Positions 24,891 to 33,234 are shown, numbered from the stretch's first letter. The stretch is 64,000 nucleotides of DNA from Halomarina litorea (GCF_024227715.1 NZ_CP100448.1:1545655-1609654); one strand, 5' to 3'. Notes: generated from the letters alone by a model not told the origin. Numbers and translations: made by a program.

Positions 24891-25733
24891 ATGGAGGACC
24901 GGACCGACACGCTCCCTGCCACCACCCGCATCGGTCGCGTCGCCCTCCGCGTGAACGACCTTGACGAGATGACCGACTTCTACGAGGGCCGCGTCGGCCT
25001 CTCCGTCCAGCGTCGGACCGCGGAGCGCGCCGTCCTTGGCGCGGACGACACCCCGTTGCTCGAACTGTTCGCCGACCCCGGGGCGGCCCTGCGCGGCGCG
25101 AGCGAGACGGGGTTGTTCCACACGGCGTTTCTCTTCCCCACGCGTGGCTCGCTGGGTGCGGCTCTCGAACGGGTCGAGGCGGACTGGCGACTCGACGGCG
25201 CGTCCGACCACGGCGTGAGCGAGGCGGTCTACTGTACGGACCCGGAGGGCAACGGCGTCGAACTGTACCACGACCGTCCGAAGGAGGTCTGGCCCATCGG
25301 TCCCGACGGTCGGGTCCGGATGGGGAGCGACCGCCTCGCGCTCGACGACCTCCGGGCGGCGAGCACCGGCGACAGGGTCGCTCCGGAGGGAACGACGGTG
25401 GGGCACGTGCACCTGGAGGTCTCCTCGTTGGCCGCGGCCCGCGCGTTCTACGTCGACGCGCTCGGGTTGCGGGTGCGACAGACCGACGACCGCTCGGTGC
25501 TGTTCCTCGCGGCTGGCGGCTACCACCACCACCTCGGGCTCAACACCTGGAACGGCCGGACCGACCCGCTCTCCGGGCGGGGACTCGCGTGGCTCGAACT
25601 CGTCGTCCCGGACCGGACGACCCTCGACGCGGTCGGGACGCGACTCGGCGCGGAGACGTCCGTCCGGGACACCGACGACGGTATCGAGGCGACCGGACCG
25701 GACGGCGTCCCCCTCCGGGTCCGGATCGGGTAG
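24891..25733 (+). CDS. VOC-family dioxygenase/glyoxalase (CatE-like, two domains)
   Basis: 280 residues made of two VOC modules: residues 10-125 (TRIGRVALRVNDLDEMTDFYEG, ending VYCTDPEGNGVELYHDRPKEVW) and residues 165-275 (TTVGHVHLEVSSLAAARAFYVDALGL, GYHHHLGLNTW, ending TGPDGVPLRVRI). The metal ligands of catechol-2,3-dioxygenase-type enzymes are plausibly the His in GHVHLEV, the His in the YHHHL motif and a Glu in ELVVPD. Its substrate is unknown; many haloarchaeal copies are annotated CatE. Confidence 0.8.
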   Translation: MEDRTDTLPATTRIGRVALRVNDLDEMTDFYEGRVGLSVQRRTAERAVLGADDTPLLELFADPGAALRGASETGLFHTAFLFPTRGSLGAALERVEADWRLDGASDHGVSEAVYCTDPEGNGVELYHDRPKEVWPIGPDGRVRMGSDRLALDDLRAASTGDRVAPEGTTVGHVHLEVSSLAAARAFYVDALGLRVRQTDDRSVLFLAAGGYHHHLGLNTWNGRTDPLSGRGLAWLELVVPDRTTLDAVGTRLGAETSVRDTDDGIEATGPDGVPLRVRIG

Positions 25734-25753
25734 CGGGTTTCGACTACGGCCCC

Positions 25754-25834
25754 GCCGCTCGCGCCGACGGCGCTCGCGTAATTACCGATCTTCGAGTGCC
25801 GCCCACGTTCGCCCTCGCTCCCCGACGTACCGCG
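25754..25834. repeat. Downstream copy of the gltA 3' end (direct repeat, copy 1)
   Basis: 81 bases that match 25922-26002 at 77 positions. The second copy contains the last codons and stop of the citrate synthase gene, so this one is an extra non-coding copy of that gene end, 168 bases away. The four mismatches cluster around the stop codon. Confidence 0.85.
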
Positions 25835-25899
25835 CGACCGTTTGCTGCGCTCCCTCGCCGTGCTCGGTCGCTGGCAAACCCTCGACGAAAAGCCGTCGA

Positions 25900-25916
25900 C
25901 ACCCCCTTCGGGGGTG
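25900..25916 (-). terminator. GC-rich hairpin downstream of the citrate synthase gene
   Basis: CACCCCC-TTC-GGGGGTG: a perfect 7-bp stem with a 3-base loop, 34 bases beyond the gltA stop. There is no clear T-run, so termination is a guess from position. Confidence 0.4.
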
Positions 25917-25921
25917 CCTCG

Positions 25922-26002
25922 GCCGCTCGCGCCGACGGCGCTCGCGTAACTATCGGGCTTCGAGTGCCGCCCACGTTCGCCCTCGCTCCCCGACGTACCG
26001 CG
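25922..26002. repeat. Direct repeat copy 2, overlapping the citrate synthase 3' end
   Basis: Same 81-base unit as 25754-25834. Bases 25950-26002 of it are the coding end of the citrate synthase gene (YVGERGRTWAALEAR and stop). Bases 25922-25949 are downstream flank. Confidence 0.85.
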
Positions 26003-27083
26003 AGCGGGGGCGGACGATGCGGTTGTTCGCCAACTGTTCGAGGCAGTGGGCCGTCCACCCGGCGACCCGGGCGACGCCGAACGTCGCGGTGAACAGTTCC
26101 TGCGGGACGCCGACGCCGCACAGGAGGACGGCGGTGTAGAACTCGACGTTGGTCTCCAGCTGTCGCCCCGGCTTGTGCTCTTCCAGGAGGTCCACCGCGA
26201 CTCGCTCCGTCTCCCGGGCCGTCTCGAACAGGTCCGCGTCCGGTCGGTCCTCGAAGAGTCGCTCGGCGGCCGTCGACAGGACGGCGGCGCGGGGGTCCCG
26301 CACCTCGTAGACGCGGTGGCCGAAGCCCATCAGGCGCTGGCCGGAGGAGAGCGCCTCCCGGACCCACGTCACGGCGTCGCCCGACTCGTGGACCTCGCGG
26401 AGCATGTCGAGGACGGGGCCGGGTGCGCCGCCGTGGAGCGGCCCCTTCAGCGCGCCGACCGCGCCCGTGACCGCCGACAGCACGTCCGTCTCCGTCGAGA
26501 CGATGGCCCGGGCGGCGAACGTCGAGGCGTTCAGCCCGTGGTCACAGACCGTGTTCAGGTACGTCTCCAGCCCCCTGACCCGCGCCTCGTCGGGAACCTC
26601 GCCGGTCAGCAGGTAGAGGTAGTTCGCGGCGTGGCCCAGGTCCTCGCGGGGGGCGAGTGGGTCCTCGCCCTGCCGGTAGCGCCAGTAGGTCCCGACGATG
26701 GTGGGAAACTGGGCGACGGCGAGGAGGGCGTCGCGCTCGGGGTCGTCCGTCTCGCGGACGAGACTCGCACTCGCCGCGCCCATCCGGACGGCGTCCATCG
26801 CGCCGTTCCCGCGCTCGGCGGCCTCGCGGAGCAGTTCACGGGTGACTTCGGGGACGTCCCGATGGGCGCGCAGGTCGTCGCGGAGGGCGTCGAGTTCGGA
26901 CTCGGTGGGGAGGCGGTCGTTCCGGAGGAGGAAGACCGTCTCCTCGAACGTCGCGTGGCCCGCGAGTTCCGCGAGGGGGTACCCGGCGACGACCAGTTCG
27001 CCCGCCTCGCCGTCGATGTGCGAGAGGCGCGTCTCCGCGGCGATGACGTGTTCGAGGCCGGGGTCGAGGGTGTCGTCTGCCAT
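25950..27083 (-). CDS. Citrate synthase family protein (CitA-like variant)
   Basis: 377 residues, full length. Active-site histidines are His182 (CDHGLNAS), His217 (KGPLHGGAPG) and His256 (GFGHRVYEVRDPRA); the C-terminal arginine region is RPRSRYVGE. The catalytic Asp region, NVDFY in most members, reads ETNVEFYTA, with Glu in place of Asp. This variation also occurs in some secondary (CitA-type) citrate synthases. It condenses oxaloacetate with acetyl-CoA; a methylcitrate synthase role is possible given the propionyl-CoA genes elsewhere in the window. It stands alone. Confidence 0.85.
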   Translation of the reverse strand: MADDTLDPGLEHVIAAETRLSHIDGEAGELVVAGYPLAELAGHATFEETVFLLRNDRLPTESELDALRDDLRAHRDVPEVTRELLREAAERGNGAMDAVRMGAASASLVRETDDPERDALLAVAQFPTIVGTYWRYRQGEDPLAPREDLGHAANYLYLLTGEVPDEARVRGLETYLNTVCDHGLNASTFAARAIVSTETDVLSAVTGAVGALKGPLHGGAPGPVLDMLREVHESGDAVTWVREALSSGQRLMGFGHRVYEVRDPRAAVLSTAAERLFEDRPDADLFETARETERVAVDLLEEHKPGRQLETNVEFYTAVLLCGVGVPQELFTATFGVARVAGWTAHCLEQLANNRIVRPRSRYVGERGRTWAALEAR

Positions 27084-27255
27084 ACCCGGGGTAGTCCGAC
27101 CCGTGACTTAGCGGCAGGTGTTGCGGGCGAGGCCGCCGGGAAATCGTCGGACTTCTTACCAGTGGTCGGTCGCGTGGCGAGTCGTGCGTCGAGCGTTCGC
27201 TCCGCGGATGGGATTCGTGAGAATCGTTGTCTCCCGACGGGGTCGTCGGAGGTGG

Positions 27256-28704
27256 TCAGTTGCCGTTCCCGTCGCTCGTCTCGACGCCCATCGCGTTGAA
27301 CAGTTTGCGGCGAACGGCCTCCTCGGTCAACTGGAGGAGCGTATCGCGGTTCTCCTCGTTCGTCTCGATGCCGGTGAAGATGCCGAGGGGGATCTCGACG
27401 GTGGCGTCGGTGGAGTGGCCCTTCGCCTCGCCGATGTCGCCGAAGGCGTCCTCGAGGACGCCCCCGATGTTCATGCGGATGTCCTTCGACCGGGCGGCGA
27501 GGTAGATGGTGTCCTCGGTGATGGCGAAGACGGCGGTGGTGGTGATGCCCTCGAGGTTGAGGAGGTGCTGGGCGGCCTGCGCGAGGGCGTCCCGGTCGCG
27601 GACGAACCCGGCGTTCGAGACGAGGTGCGAGCCCTGCACCTCGCGGTTGCGGATGGCCTCCGCGAGGACGTCGAGCGTCTCGGGGCTCATCGACGGCGAC
27701 TCGACCTGTTCTAAGGTGTCGTGGTTGACGAACGGGTAGAGGTAGGCGGCGGCGGTGAGGTCGGCGGGCGTCGTGTCGCGCTTGAAGTCGAGCGTCTCGG
27801 CGCGGATGCCGTAGAGGAGGGCGGTGGCGACCTGTTCGGAGAGCTTGATGTCGAACTCCTGGATGTACTTCGTGAGGATGGTCGAGGAGGAGGCGATGTT
27901 CGGACGGATGTCCTCGAAACGAGCGTCGTACTCGATTTCGGGTTCGGCGTGGTCGATGTACACGTCGACAGGTCGGTCGACGGTGGCCTCGGCGGCCTGC
28001 GAGTGGTCGACCAGCGCGATGGTGTCGTACTGGTCGAGTTCAACGTCCGACCGCGAGAGCAGGTCGATACCCAGCAGGTTGACGAACGCGCGGTTCTCCT
28101 GGATGCCGATTTCCCCCTCGTAGACGATGTCGGCCTCGACGTCGCGCGAGCGGGCGATGGCCTGGAGGGCGACGGCGCTGGCGATGGAGTCGGGACTCGG
28201 ACTCGGGGATGTGAGGATGGCGAGTCGCGTCCCGGTGCCGTCGATGACCTCGGCGAGTTTGCCGGTCTTGAACTCCAGTTCCCCCGTCTCCAGCGCGCGG
28301 AGCGCGGAGTCGGCGATGACCGCCGAGGGGTTGATGACGACGTCCGCGCCGATGTCCGAGAGGTCGTCCGCGGAGACGGGGTCGGACGCGCGCGCGACGA
28401 TGAACTGCTCGCCGCCCCGGTCGCGGATGTTCTCGACGGCCGCCTCGTTGGCCCCCACGTCCGAGGAGAGGATGAGGATGACGTCCCGGTCGGACACCGT
28501 GTCCGCCACACTGGCGTCACGGATGTCGGCCGCGCGGGCGTCCATGTCCTGGTCGCGGAGCGCCTCGACGCGACCCTCGTCCATGTCGATGATGAGGACG
28601 TCCTTGCCCTCGTCCTCGAGTTCCTCCGCGACGGCGTGACCGACGCTGCCACACCCGAGAATCGCGTAGGTAGACATCGACGCCATCGTGATGGCGGTAC
28701 TCAT
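27256..28704 (-). CDS. TrkA-N / DHH-DHHA1 phosphoesterase-like protein
   Basis: 482 residues. The N-terminal Rossmann domain (STYAILGCGSVGHAVAEELE, then DVLIIDMDEGRVE) is a TrkA-N nucleotide-binding fold, about residues 10-125. The C-terminal DHH and DHHA1 domains (about 150-340 and 370-465) resemble archaeal NrnA/DhhP-like phosphoesterases. The DHH motif reads ALVDHSQ, with Ser for the second His, and the metal-binding DxD is SPSPDSIAS. Whether it hydrolyses short RNA, pAp or cyclic dinucleotides is unknown. The altered motif leaves catalysis uncertain. Fusion with TrkA-N is recurrent in Euryarchaeota. Confidence 0.82.
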   Translation of the reverse strand: MSTAITMASMSTYAILGCGSVGHAVAEELEDEGKDVLIIDMDEGRVEALRDQDMDARAADIRDASVADTVSDRDVILILSSDVGANEAAVENIRDRGGEQFIVARASDPVSADDLSDIGADVVINPSAVIADSALRALETGELEFKTGKLAEVIDGTGTRLAILTSPSPSPDSIASAVALQAIARSRDVEADIVYEGEIGIQENRAFVNLLGIDLLSRSDVELDQYDTIALVDHSQAAEATVDRPVDVYIDHAEPEIEYDARFEDIRPNIASSSTILTKYIQEFDIKLSEQVATALLYGIRAETLDFKRDTTPADLTAAAYLYPFVNHDTLEQVESPSMSPETLDVLAEAIRNREVQGSHLVSNAGFVRDRDALAQAAQHLLNLEGITTTAVFAITEDTIYLAARSKDIRMNIGGVLEDAFGDIGEAKGHSTDATVEIPLGIFTGIETNEENRDTLLQLTEEAVRRKLFNAMGVETSDGNGN

Positions 28705-28975
28705 GTTACCCTACATCCGATTGGCGCATACTAAAGTCTCCTCTCTCCGACCGGTCGTCACCGAGAACGGATGAGGGAGCGATGGACCGCCCGGCGTTCG
28801 GGGGCCCCACGTGCCATGCGTCGGAAACCGAATGCCGGCGCTTTGCCGGCGTCCACCCGTGAACGGCTTCGTCCGAACTCGACGGTCGCCGTGATTCCCC
28901 ACGCGACCGTCGTGCTCCCGCAGGATGTGGGTCGACCCGTGCCGATAAATCGCTTGTGGCCCCCCGTCAACCGTG

Positions 28976-29293
28976 TCACGTGGTCGCATCGAGAGTGCGG
29001 ACGGCGTCCACGAGTGTCTCGACCTCCGGGGAGGTGCTCGTGGCCGCGACGGTCTCGCGTTCCTCGTCGTACTGGAGGAATCCGGCGTCCGCGAGGCGTC
29101 TGAGATGGTTGTGGACGAGCGTCAGGTGAATCCGGTCGACCCGCGCCGGGTCGGCCCGTCCCGTCTCGTTGTCGGCGACGATCTGCGCGAGGTCGTCGAC
29201 GGAGAGTCTGTCCTCCGAGTCGGCGAGCGCGTAGACGACGCGACGCCTCCGGGGGTCGCTGAGCGCATCGAGTAGTTCCGAGGTGGTGTCCAT
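28976..29293 (-). CDS. Winged-helix protein (DUF7344-like)
   Basis: 105 residues from the ATG at 29293. ELLDALSDPRRRRVVYALADSEDRLSVDDLAQIV and VHNHLRRLADAGFLQYDEE are the ArsR-like helices and wing of the haloarchaeal DUF7344 regulators. There is no metal-binding Cys pair and no second domain. Its target is unknown. The 271 bases on its 3' side up to the DHH gene (28705-28975) contain no convincing gene. Confidence 0.82.
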   Translation of the reverse strand: MDTTSELLDALSDPRRRRVVYALADSEDRLSVDDLAQIVADNETGRADPARVDRIHLTLVHNHLRRLADAGFLQYDEERETVAATSTSPEVETLVDAVRTLDATT

Positions 29294-29460
29294 CACGTCA
29301 CGTCAATCGAACTATGGGTCGATAGCTAACAGGAAGTTTAGTTGAATATTAGTGGTGAGATAATTTCTTAACGACTGCTATTAATGGTGTCAGGGAGTCG
29401 CTGTCCGCGGCGAGAAGGAAACGTATATGAGTCGTTCGCCGGTAGTCGATATCGAGGCGA

Positions 29461-29534
29461 GGGCTGATAGCTCAGCCAGGCAGAGCATCTGGCTCTTAAC
29501 CAGACGGCCGAGGGTTCAAATCCCTCTCAGCCCG
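29461..29534 (+). tRNA. tRNA-Lys (CTT)
   Basis: 74 bases fold as a tRNA: acceptor GGGCTGA at the 5' end pairs with TCAGCCC at the 3' end, the D-arm is AGCTC...GAGC, the anticodon arm CTGG-CTCTTAA-CCAG carries CTT, and the T-arm GAGGG-TTCAAAT-CCCTC is intact. No intron and no encoded CCA. A TATA-like CGTATATGAG lies about 30 bases upstream. Its 3' end is the target of the repeated sequences listed at 30511, 30629 and 33490. Confidence 0.97.
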
Positions 29535-29552
29535 TAGCTACAAAACGGGACT

Positions 29553-29634
29553 CTCAGCTACTGACGGCCGCGGTTTCTCCACATCATCAGTTACTCCAAA
29601 GGACAATCGTTCGAGCGACGAACGAACGCTTCGT
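29553..29634. repeat. tRNA-Lys downstream flank, duplicated at 30671-30747
   Basis: Starting at CTCAGCTACTGACGGCCG, this stretch is matched with roughly three quarters identity by 30671-30747. Shared islands are GACGGCCG, CATCATC, AGGACAA and CGTTCG...GACGAACG. With the T-arm copy at 30629 it shows that tRNA 3' end and flank were duplicated together. The rest of 29535-29788 holds no gene that I can see. Confidence 0.55.
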
Positions 29635-29788
29635 CAAGTGTGCCTCGCGCCGCTCCTCGAGGTATCTCTCACCGTTTCTTTCGTATCGGTTGGCGGTGAC
29701 GTAGCTGTTAGACTTGTGCCGCGAGTATAACAGCGAGTCAGGTCACGGTGCCCCGAAAGCATATCTCAGTCAGAAATAAATTGTTGTT

Positions 29789-30232
29789 ATGAATCGCCCT
29801 TGGTCCCGGCGTGCGGTCCTCTGCTCCGGAGGAACAGGAATCGCGCTCTTGAGCGGCTGCGTGGGGAGAATCACTGGGAGTAGCGATCAGCCAGACTCTG
29901 AATCGTCAGGCACAGCAGATGGGTTCGATGGTGATCCATACGACATCATTGTCCGGAATCATGCATCCACAGAACAAACGATAGAGGTGACAGTCCGAGA
30001 TGATCATGAGGTGGTCTTCGCTAAACAGGTCACTGTTGGCCCACTCCCGCAGCATGGGGGCCAGATATTCGACGACGTTGTCGAGACACGTGGGACATAC
30101 GAGGTTGAAGTGAGGTTCCCATCTGGGGAGGGAGAAGTGTACAACTGGGAGGTCGATGACGACGAGCGGGATGTCTGGATCAGTATCACTGGCGACTCTG
30201 AACTAACAATCCATCTGACGTCACAGGATTAG
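29789..30232 (+). CDS. Tat-exported lipoprotein of unknown function, in the tRNA-Lys island
   Basis: 147 residues. Signal WSRRAVLCSGGTGIALLSGC has twin arginines and lipobox Cys24. After an acidic linker comes one immunoglobulin-like beta domain (YDIIVRNHASTEQTIEVTVRD, VVETRGTYEVEVRFPSGE, YNWEVDDDERDVWISIT), typical of haloarchaeal surface lipoproteins. Codon use is clearly more AT-rich than in the flanking housekeeping genes, supporting horizontal origin. Two stop codons in tandem end the gene, and the same frame then stays open to 30460. Function unknown. Confidence 0.7.
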   Translation: MNRPWSRRAVLCSGGTGIALLSGCVGRITGSSDQPDSESSGTADGFDGDPYDIIVRNHASTEQTIEVTVRDDHEVVFAKQVTVGPLPQHGGQIFDDVVETRGTYEVEVRFPSGEGEVYNWEVDDDERDVWISITGDSELTIHLTSQD

Positions 30233-30235
30233 TAG

Positions 30236-30460
30236 GGCAGTATCCCAATCTCGGTTACGGACATCTGGCTGGACGTCGCGGCGGGGGAGCAAACGACATG
30301 GACCTACTCATACACGCCGACACCGTCGCCGAACGTCGAAGACCCACGAATGCAGTACGTTCTGGAAGTTCGTGACGGGCGAGAGGACCTCAATATCGAC
30401 ATCACCCGAGAGTCGCAACACTCACGCTCTCTGTCTAACACTCACAAGAATTGTTATTAG
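30236..30460 (+). pseudogene. Fragment of a decayed gene after the lipoprotein
   Basis: Directly after the tandem stops at 30230-30235 the same frame reads ISVTDIWLDVAAGEQTTWTY and later DPRMQYVLEVRDGREDLNID, ending at the TAG at 30458-30460. It looks like protein sequence (alternating beta pattern, sensible codons) but has no start codon or ribosome site. It may be the remnant of a second extracellular domain or of a different gene cut at an element boundary, since the att-like repeat begins 50 bases later. Confidence 0.4.
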
Positions 30461-30510
30461 CTGTCGGTACGCGTCTCAGCGTCTCTCGCGGGTTATTGAT
30501 CACCTGAAAT

Positions 30511-30600
30511 GAATTTTCGTTCGACTATCGAACGAACGCCCTCTCAGCCCGCTTTCCTGTGAACACCAGTGAGCAGTGAAAACGCTACAGAGGGATTTTG
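30511..30600. repeat. att-like repeat B: inverted repeat plus tRNA-Lys 3' end
   Basis: CGTTCGA-CTA-TCGAACG (30518-30534) is followed by CCCTCTCAGCCCG (30539-30551), identical to the last 13 bases of tRNA-Lys, then GCTACAGA...GATTTTGAA. The same order of parts occurs at 33486-33590. The two copies look like ends of an integrated segment. Confidence 0.6.
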
Positions 30601-30628
30601 AATCAGCGAGTGAACGTAGTGAACGAGC

Positions 30629-30747
30629 GGGGTTCAAATCCCACTCAACCCGCTTTTGCGAGACACGTTCCTCAGCCACGGACGGCCGTGATTTTTCTAC
30701 ATCATCCGATATTCCCACAGGACAACCGTTCGTGTGACGAACGCCTC
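30629..30747. repeat. att-like repeat C: T-arm and flank of tRNA-Lys
   Basis: GGGTTCAAATCCCACTCAA (30630-30648) and the following CCCG correspond to the T-arm and 3' strand of tRNA-Lys with two changes. The next ~100 bases resemble the natural tRNA-Lys flank at 29553-29634. No tRNA body precedes it, so it is a partial copy, as left by integration at a tRNA 3' end. No gene is apparent between here and 31012. Confidence 0.6.
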
Positions 30748-31012
30748 GATTCGTGTAGTCTTTCTCCGAGTCGAACAGATGGTGACTATCCGGCATTGGT
30801 CGCGACCATGTGTGCCTGAAGCGCGTCGTCGGCAGCGAGGTACGCCTCGCGTGGATAGAGCGCCAGTTCACTCGTTTCGGCGACCATCTTTTTCCACGTC
30901 AGTATGGGGTCAAATCCGTTCCTCGAACGATCGCCGTCAGTGGTCCGACCTCTCGAGGATAGATGCCGGTCATAACAGGCTAGCGGCCACTTTACTTTTC
31001 CGTGTGTCTCGC

Positions 31013-32407
31013 ATGGACCTTCGGTACCGAATGCGGGTTATCAGGACGCTCATCGACGAAGTGAGTAGAGACGAGATCATCGGTATTCTCGAGGACGAAA
31101 ACATCGACTACGTCGTCTCACAGGAGGCGAGCGGACGTGGAGACTTATTGATCGTCGAGTTTCCCCTCCCGGAACAAGCCTTGGAAGTCGTCCTCGCTCG
31201 CTTCGAGGAGGCGGGCCACGACGAGCACTCCTATACAGTCGTGACCGATGCGACTTCCGCGCTCTCGACGAACATGGGCGAAGTCGAAGACCGGTTCGTC
31301 ATCGGCGAGGAGGAAGACAGTAGTCTCGCGGTCGAAGAACTCCGCTCGAAGGTACTGGAACTCCTCCCGGACGCGTTCACCTACTACCTGCTAACGCTTC
31401 TCAGTGCAGTCGTCGCCACGGCAGGTCTCCTGCTCGACTCACCGGCGCTCGTCGTCGGATCGATGGTTATCGCCCCGCTCGTCGGGTCGGCACTGACAGC
31501 GAGTGTCGGTACGATCCTCGCCGAGCGGAGTTTGATCGTCAAGGGGTTTCGAACACAGGCGCTCGGCCTCGGTCTTGCGATTCTGGGGGCTGCCGTCTTC
31601 GGGTTCCTTCTGAAGACGGGTGCGTTTCTCCCACCCTCTCTCCGTCCATCGACGACGGCGCAGATCGCTCAGCGGATCTCTCCCGGATTGCTGTCGCTCA
31701 TCATCGGTGTGTGTGCCGGTGCCGCTGGTGCAGTCGGGATCGCAACGGGCATCTCCGCTTCCCTCGTCGGCGTGATGATCGCAGCGGCCCTTATTCCCGC
31801 AGCCGCCGCCGTCGGAATCGGTATCGTCTGGTCCGCACCGGCAATCGCGTTCGGTGCGCTCGTCCTCCTCGTCGTCAACGCCGCGTCGATTCACGTCTCG
31901 GGGGTTGCCGTCCTCTGGTACCTCGGTTATCGACCAGCGTCGTGGAACCCGGAGAACTTCTTGGCGAACGTATCGCTCCGTCGGTTTGGCTCTTCCATGG
32001 CCGTCGCAGTTGTCCTCTTGGTGCTGTTCGTCACAGCAGGGGGACTGATTTCGACCCACGTCGCCTTCGAGCAGACAGCAAACGTTGCCGTCGAAGAGAC
32101 CCTCGAACAGAACGAATACGAAGACCTCGAGCTAGCAGGAGTCCAGGCGGAGTTCCACCTCGGAGCGCCCTTCTCACAACCACAGGAAGTGACCGTCACC
32201 GTTCGGCGCTCTTCGGATCAGAGTCATCCTCGATTGAGCGACCAGATCAGGCAGCGACTCGCTACACAAACGGATCGGAAGCCGACGATCCGTGTCGTGT
32301 TCATCGAAAGCCAACGCTCCCCGAACGAGACGACAGCCCGGTCGGGGTCGACTCAGCAGCGGTTCCAGGGGTGGATGGACTCGGCGGTTCAAGAACCGTC
32401 AGTATAG
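31013..32407 (+). CDS. DUF389 family membrane protein
   Basis: 464 residues from the ATG at 31013. An ~100-residue N-terminal cytoplasmic domain (MRVIRTLIDEVSRDEIIGIL, QEASGRGDLLIVEFPLPEQALEVVLARFEEAG) precedes a membrane core of about six helices containing the family hallmark DSPALVVGSMVIAPLVG and GIATGISASLVGVMIAAALIPAAAAVGIGI. The C-terminal ~110 residues are soluble. DUF389 proteins are widespread membrane proteins with no established transport substrate. It is the largest gene of the island between att-like repeats B/C and D, and its DNA is less GC-rich than the chromosome around it. Confidence 0.88.
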   Translation: MDLRYRMRVIRTLIDEVSRDEIIGILEDENIDYVVSQEASGRGDLLIVEFPLPEQALEVVLARFEEAGHDEHSYTVVTDATSALSTNMGEVEDRFVIGEEEDSSLAVEELRSKVLELLPDAFTYYLLTLLSAVVATAGLLLDSPALVVGSMVIAPLVGSALTASVGTILAERSLIVKGFRTQALGLGLAILGAAVFGFLLKTGAFLPPSLRPSTTAQIAQRISPGLLSLIIGVCAGAAGAVGIATGISASLVGVMIAAALIPAAAAVGIGIVWSAPAIAFGALVLLVVNAASIHVSGVAVLWYLGYRPASWNPENFLANVSLRRFGSSMAVAVVLLVLFVTAGGLISTHVAFEQTANVAVEETLEQNEYEDLELAGVQAEFHLGAPFSQPQEVTVTVRRSSDQSHPRLSDQIRQRLATQTDRKPTIRVVFIESQRSPNETTARSGSTQQRFQGWMDSAVQEPSV

Positions 32408-32733
32408 ACCACATTCTCGAACTGTCACACCGCGCCGTAAATGCAACGTCAGACCTTTGACCTATTATCTCTACGCCGCTAGTCTAATCGAGGGCACTGT
32501 GGTTTCAGTACTGCCACACCACTCCAAAATCTGGATTTCATGGAGGTAGAACGGTAGGCGCCGTCGCTATCGCATTCCCCCGGCGTTGTTCGCTATACGG
32601 CGACTCGAGCCGATGGGTTGGATTGGTACGCTCTCGTCGGCAGGGGCTCATCACGCTCGCTGGTTGCCCCCTCGAATCGGCCAGTAGATCGACTCCGTGT
32701 ATCGGTGCTACTAGTAGCGGAAGCAGTGTGGAG

Positions 32734-33234
32734 TCAGCCGTCCGCGGGGCTCAGACGCACCTCGAGGATTCCGTTGTTGAACCAGACGCGCGTCGCTTCC
32801 GGGGATTCCCAGGGGATATCGACTCGTCCGACGACCTCACCGTTTCGTCCAATGACGAGCTGATTCGTCTGTGGCTTGATTCCGACGGTGATGTCGTCTT
32901 CGGTGGCTCCTGGCAAGTCGGCGACGACGGTGAGCGTGTCGTCGTCGAGGCGAGTATCGATCCGACACCGGTCGCTTGCGGCTTCGCGTCGCCGTCTTCG
33001 ACCACCAGCGGACTGCGCGGTGGCTGACCGGGGTTCCGCTCGGCGCGGATTCGTGACTGCTGACCGTGGTGTCATCTCCTCCCCAGGTGAGGGTTCGTTG
33101 ATGTCGAGTTCGATCAACGCCCCGAGCAGGTCGGTCAACGGTTGGAGTCCGATCCGAATCCCGCGTTGGCGCTCGCGCCCGACCGTTTGCTCCTCATCCG
33201 TGTTATCCTGATCGTCAGTATCGTCGTGGCTCAT
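32734..33234 (-). CDS. Orphan GvpH-like (Hsp20/alpha-crystallin-type) protein
   Basis: 166 residues. The last ~75 residues (TLTVVADLPGATEDDITVGI, NQLVIGRNGEVVGRVDIPWE, TRVWFNNGILEVRLSPADG) match the alpha-crystallin-like domain of haloarchaeal gas-vesicle protein GvpH. The N-terminal half is acidic then Arg-rich, and includes LQPLTDLLGALIELDINEP, also found in GvpH. GvpH acts as a chaperone for gas-vesicle assembly proteins. No other gvp gene is in the window, so here it may act as a general small heat-shock protein. The intergenic stretches 32408-32733 and 33235-33489 show no other gene. Confidence 0.75.
   Translation of the reverse strand: MSHDDTDDQDNTDEEQTVGRERQRGIRIGLQPLTDLLGALIELDINEPSPGEEMTPRSAVTNPRRAEPRSATAQSAGGRRRRREAASDRCRIDTRLDDDTLTVVADLPGATEDDITVGIKPQTNQLVIGRNGEVVGRVDIPWESPEATRVWFNNGILEVRLSPADG

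Noticed and set aside
28705..28975. Small gene in the gap between the DHH and DUF7344 genes
   Set aside because: Open frames on both strands have noise-like composition and no start or promoter at a sensible distance; only a TGCCGGCG direct repeat at 28833-28851 is visible.
30500..30871. 123-codon minus-strand frame across the att-like repeats (contains SGLRGRSFD)
   Set aside because: The same SGLRGRSFD words recur at 33457-33717 because both read through the repeated tRNA-end sequence. They are by-products of the repeat, not genes.
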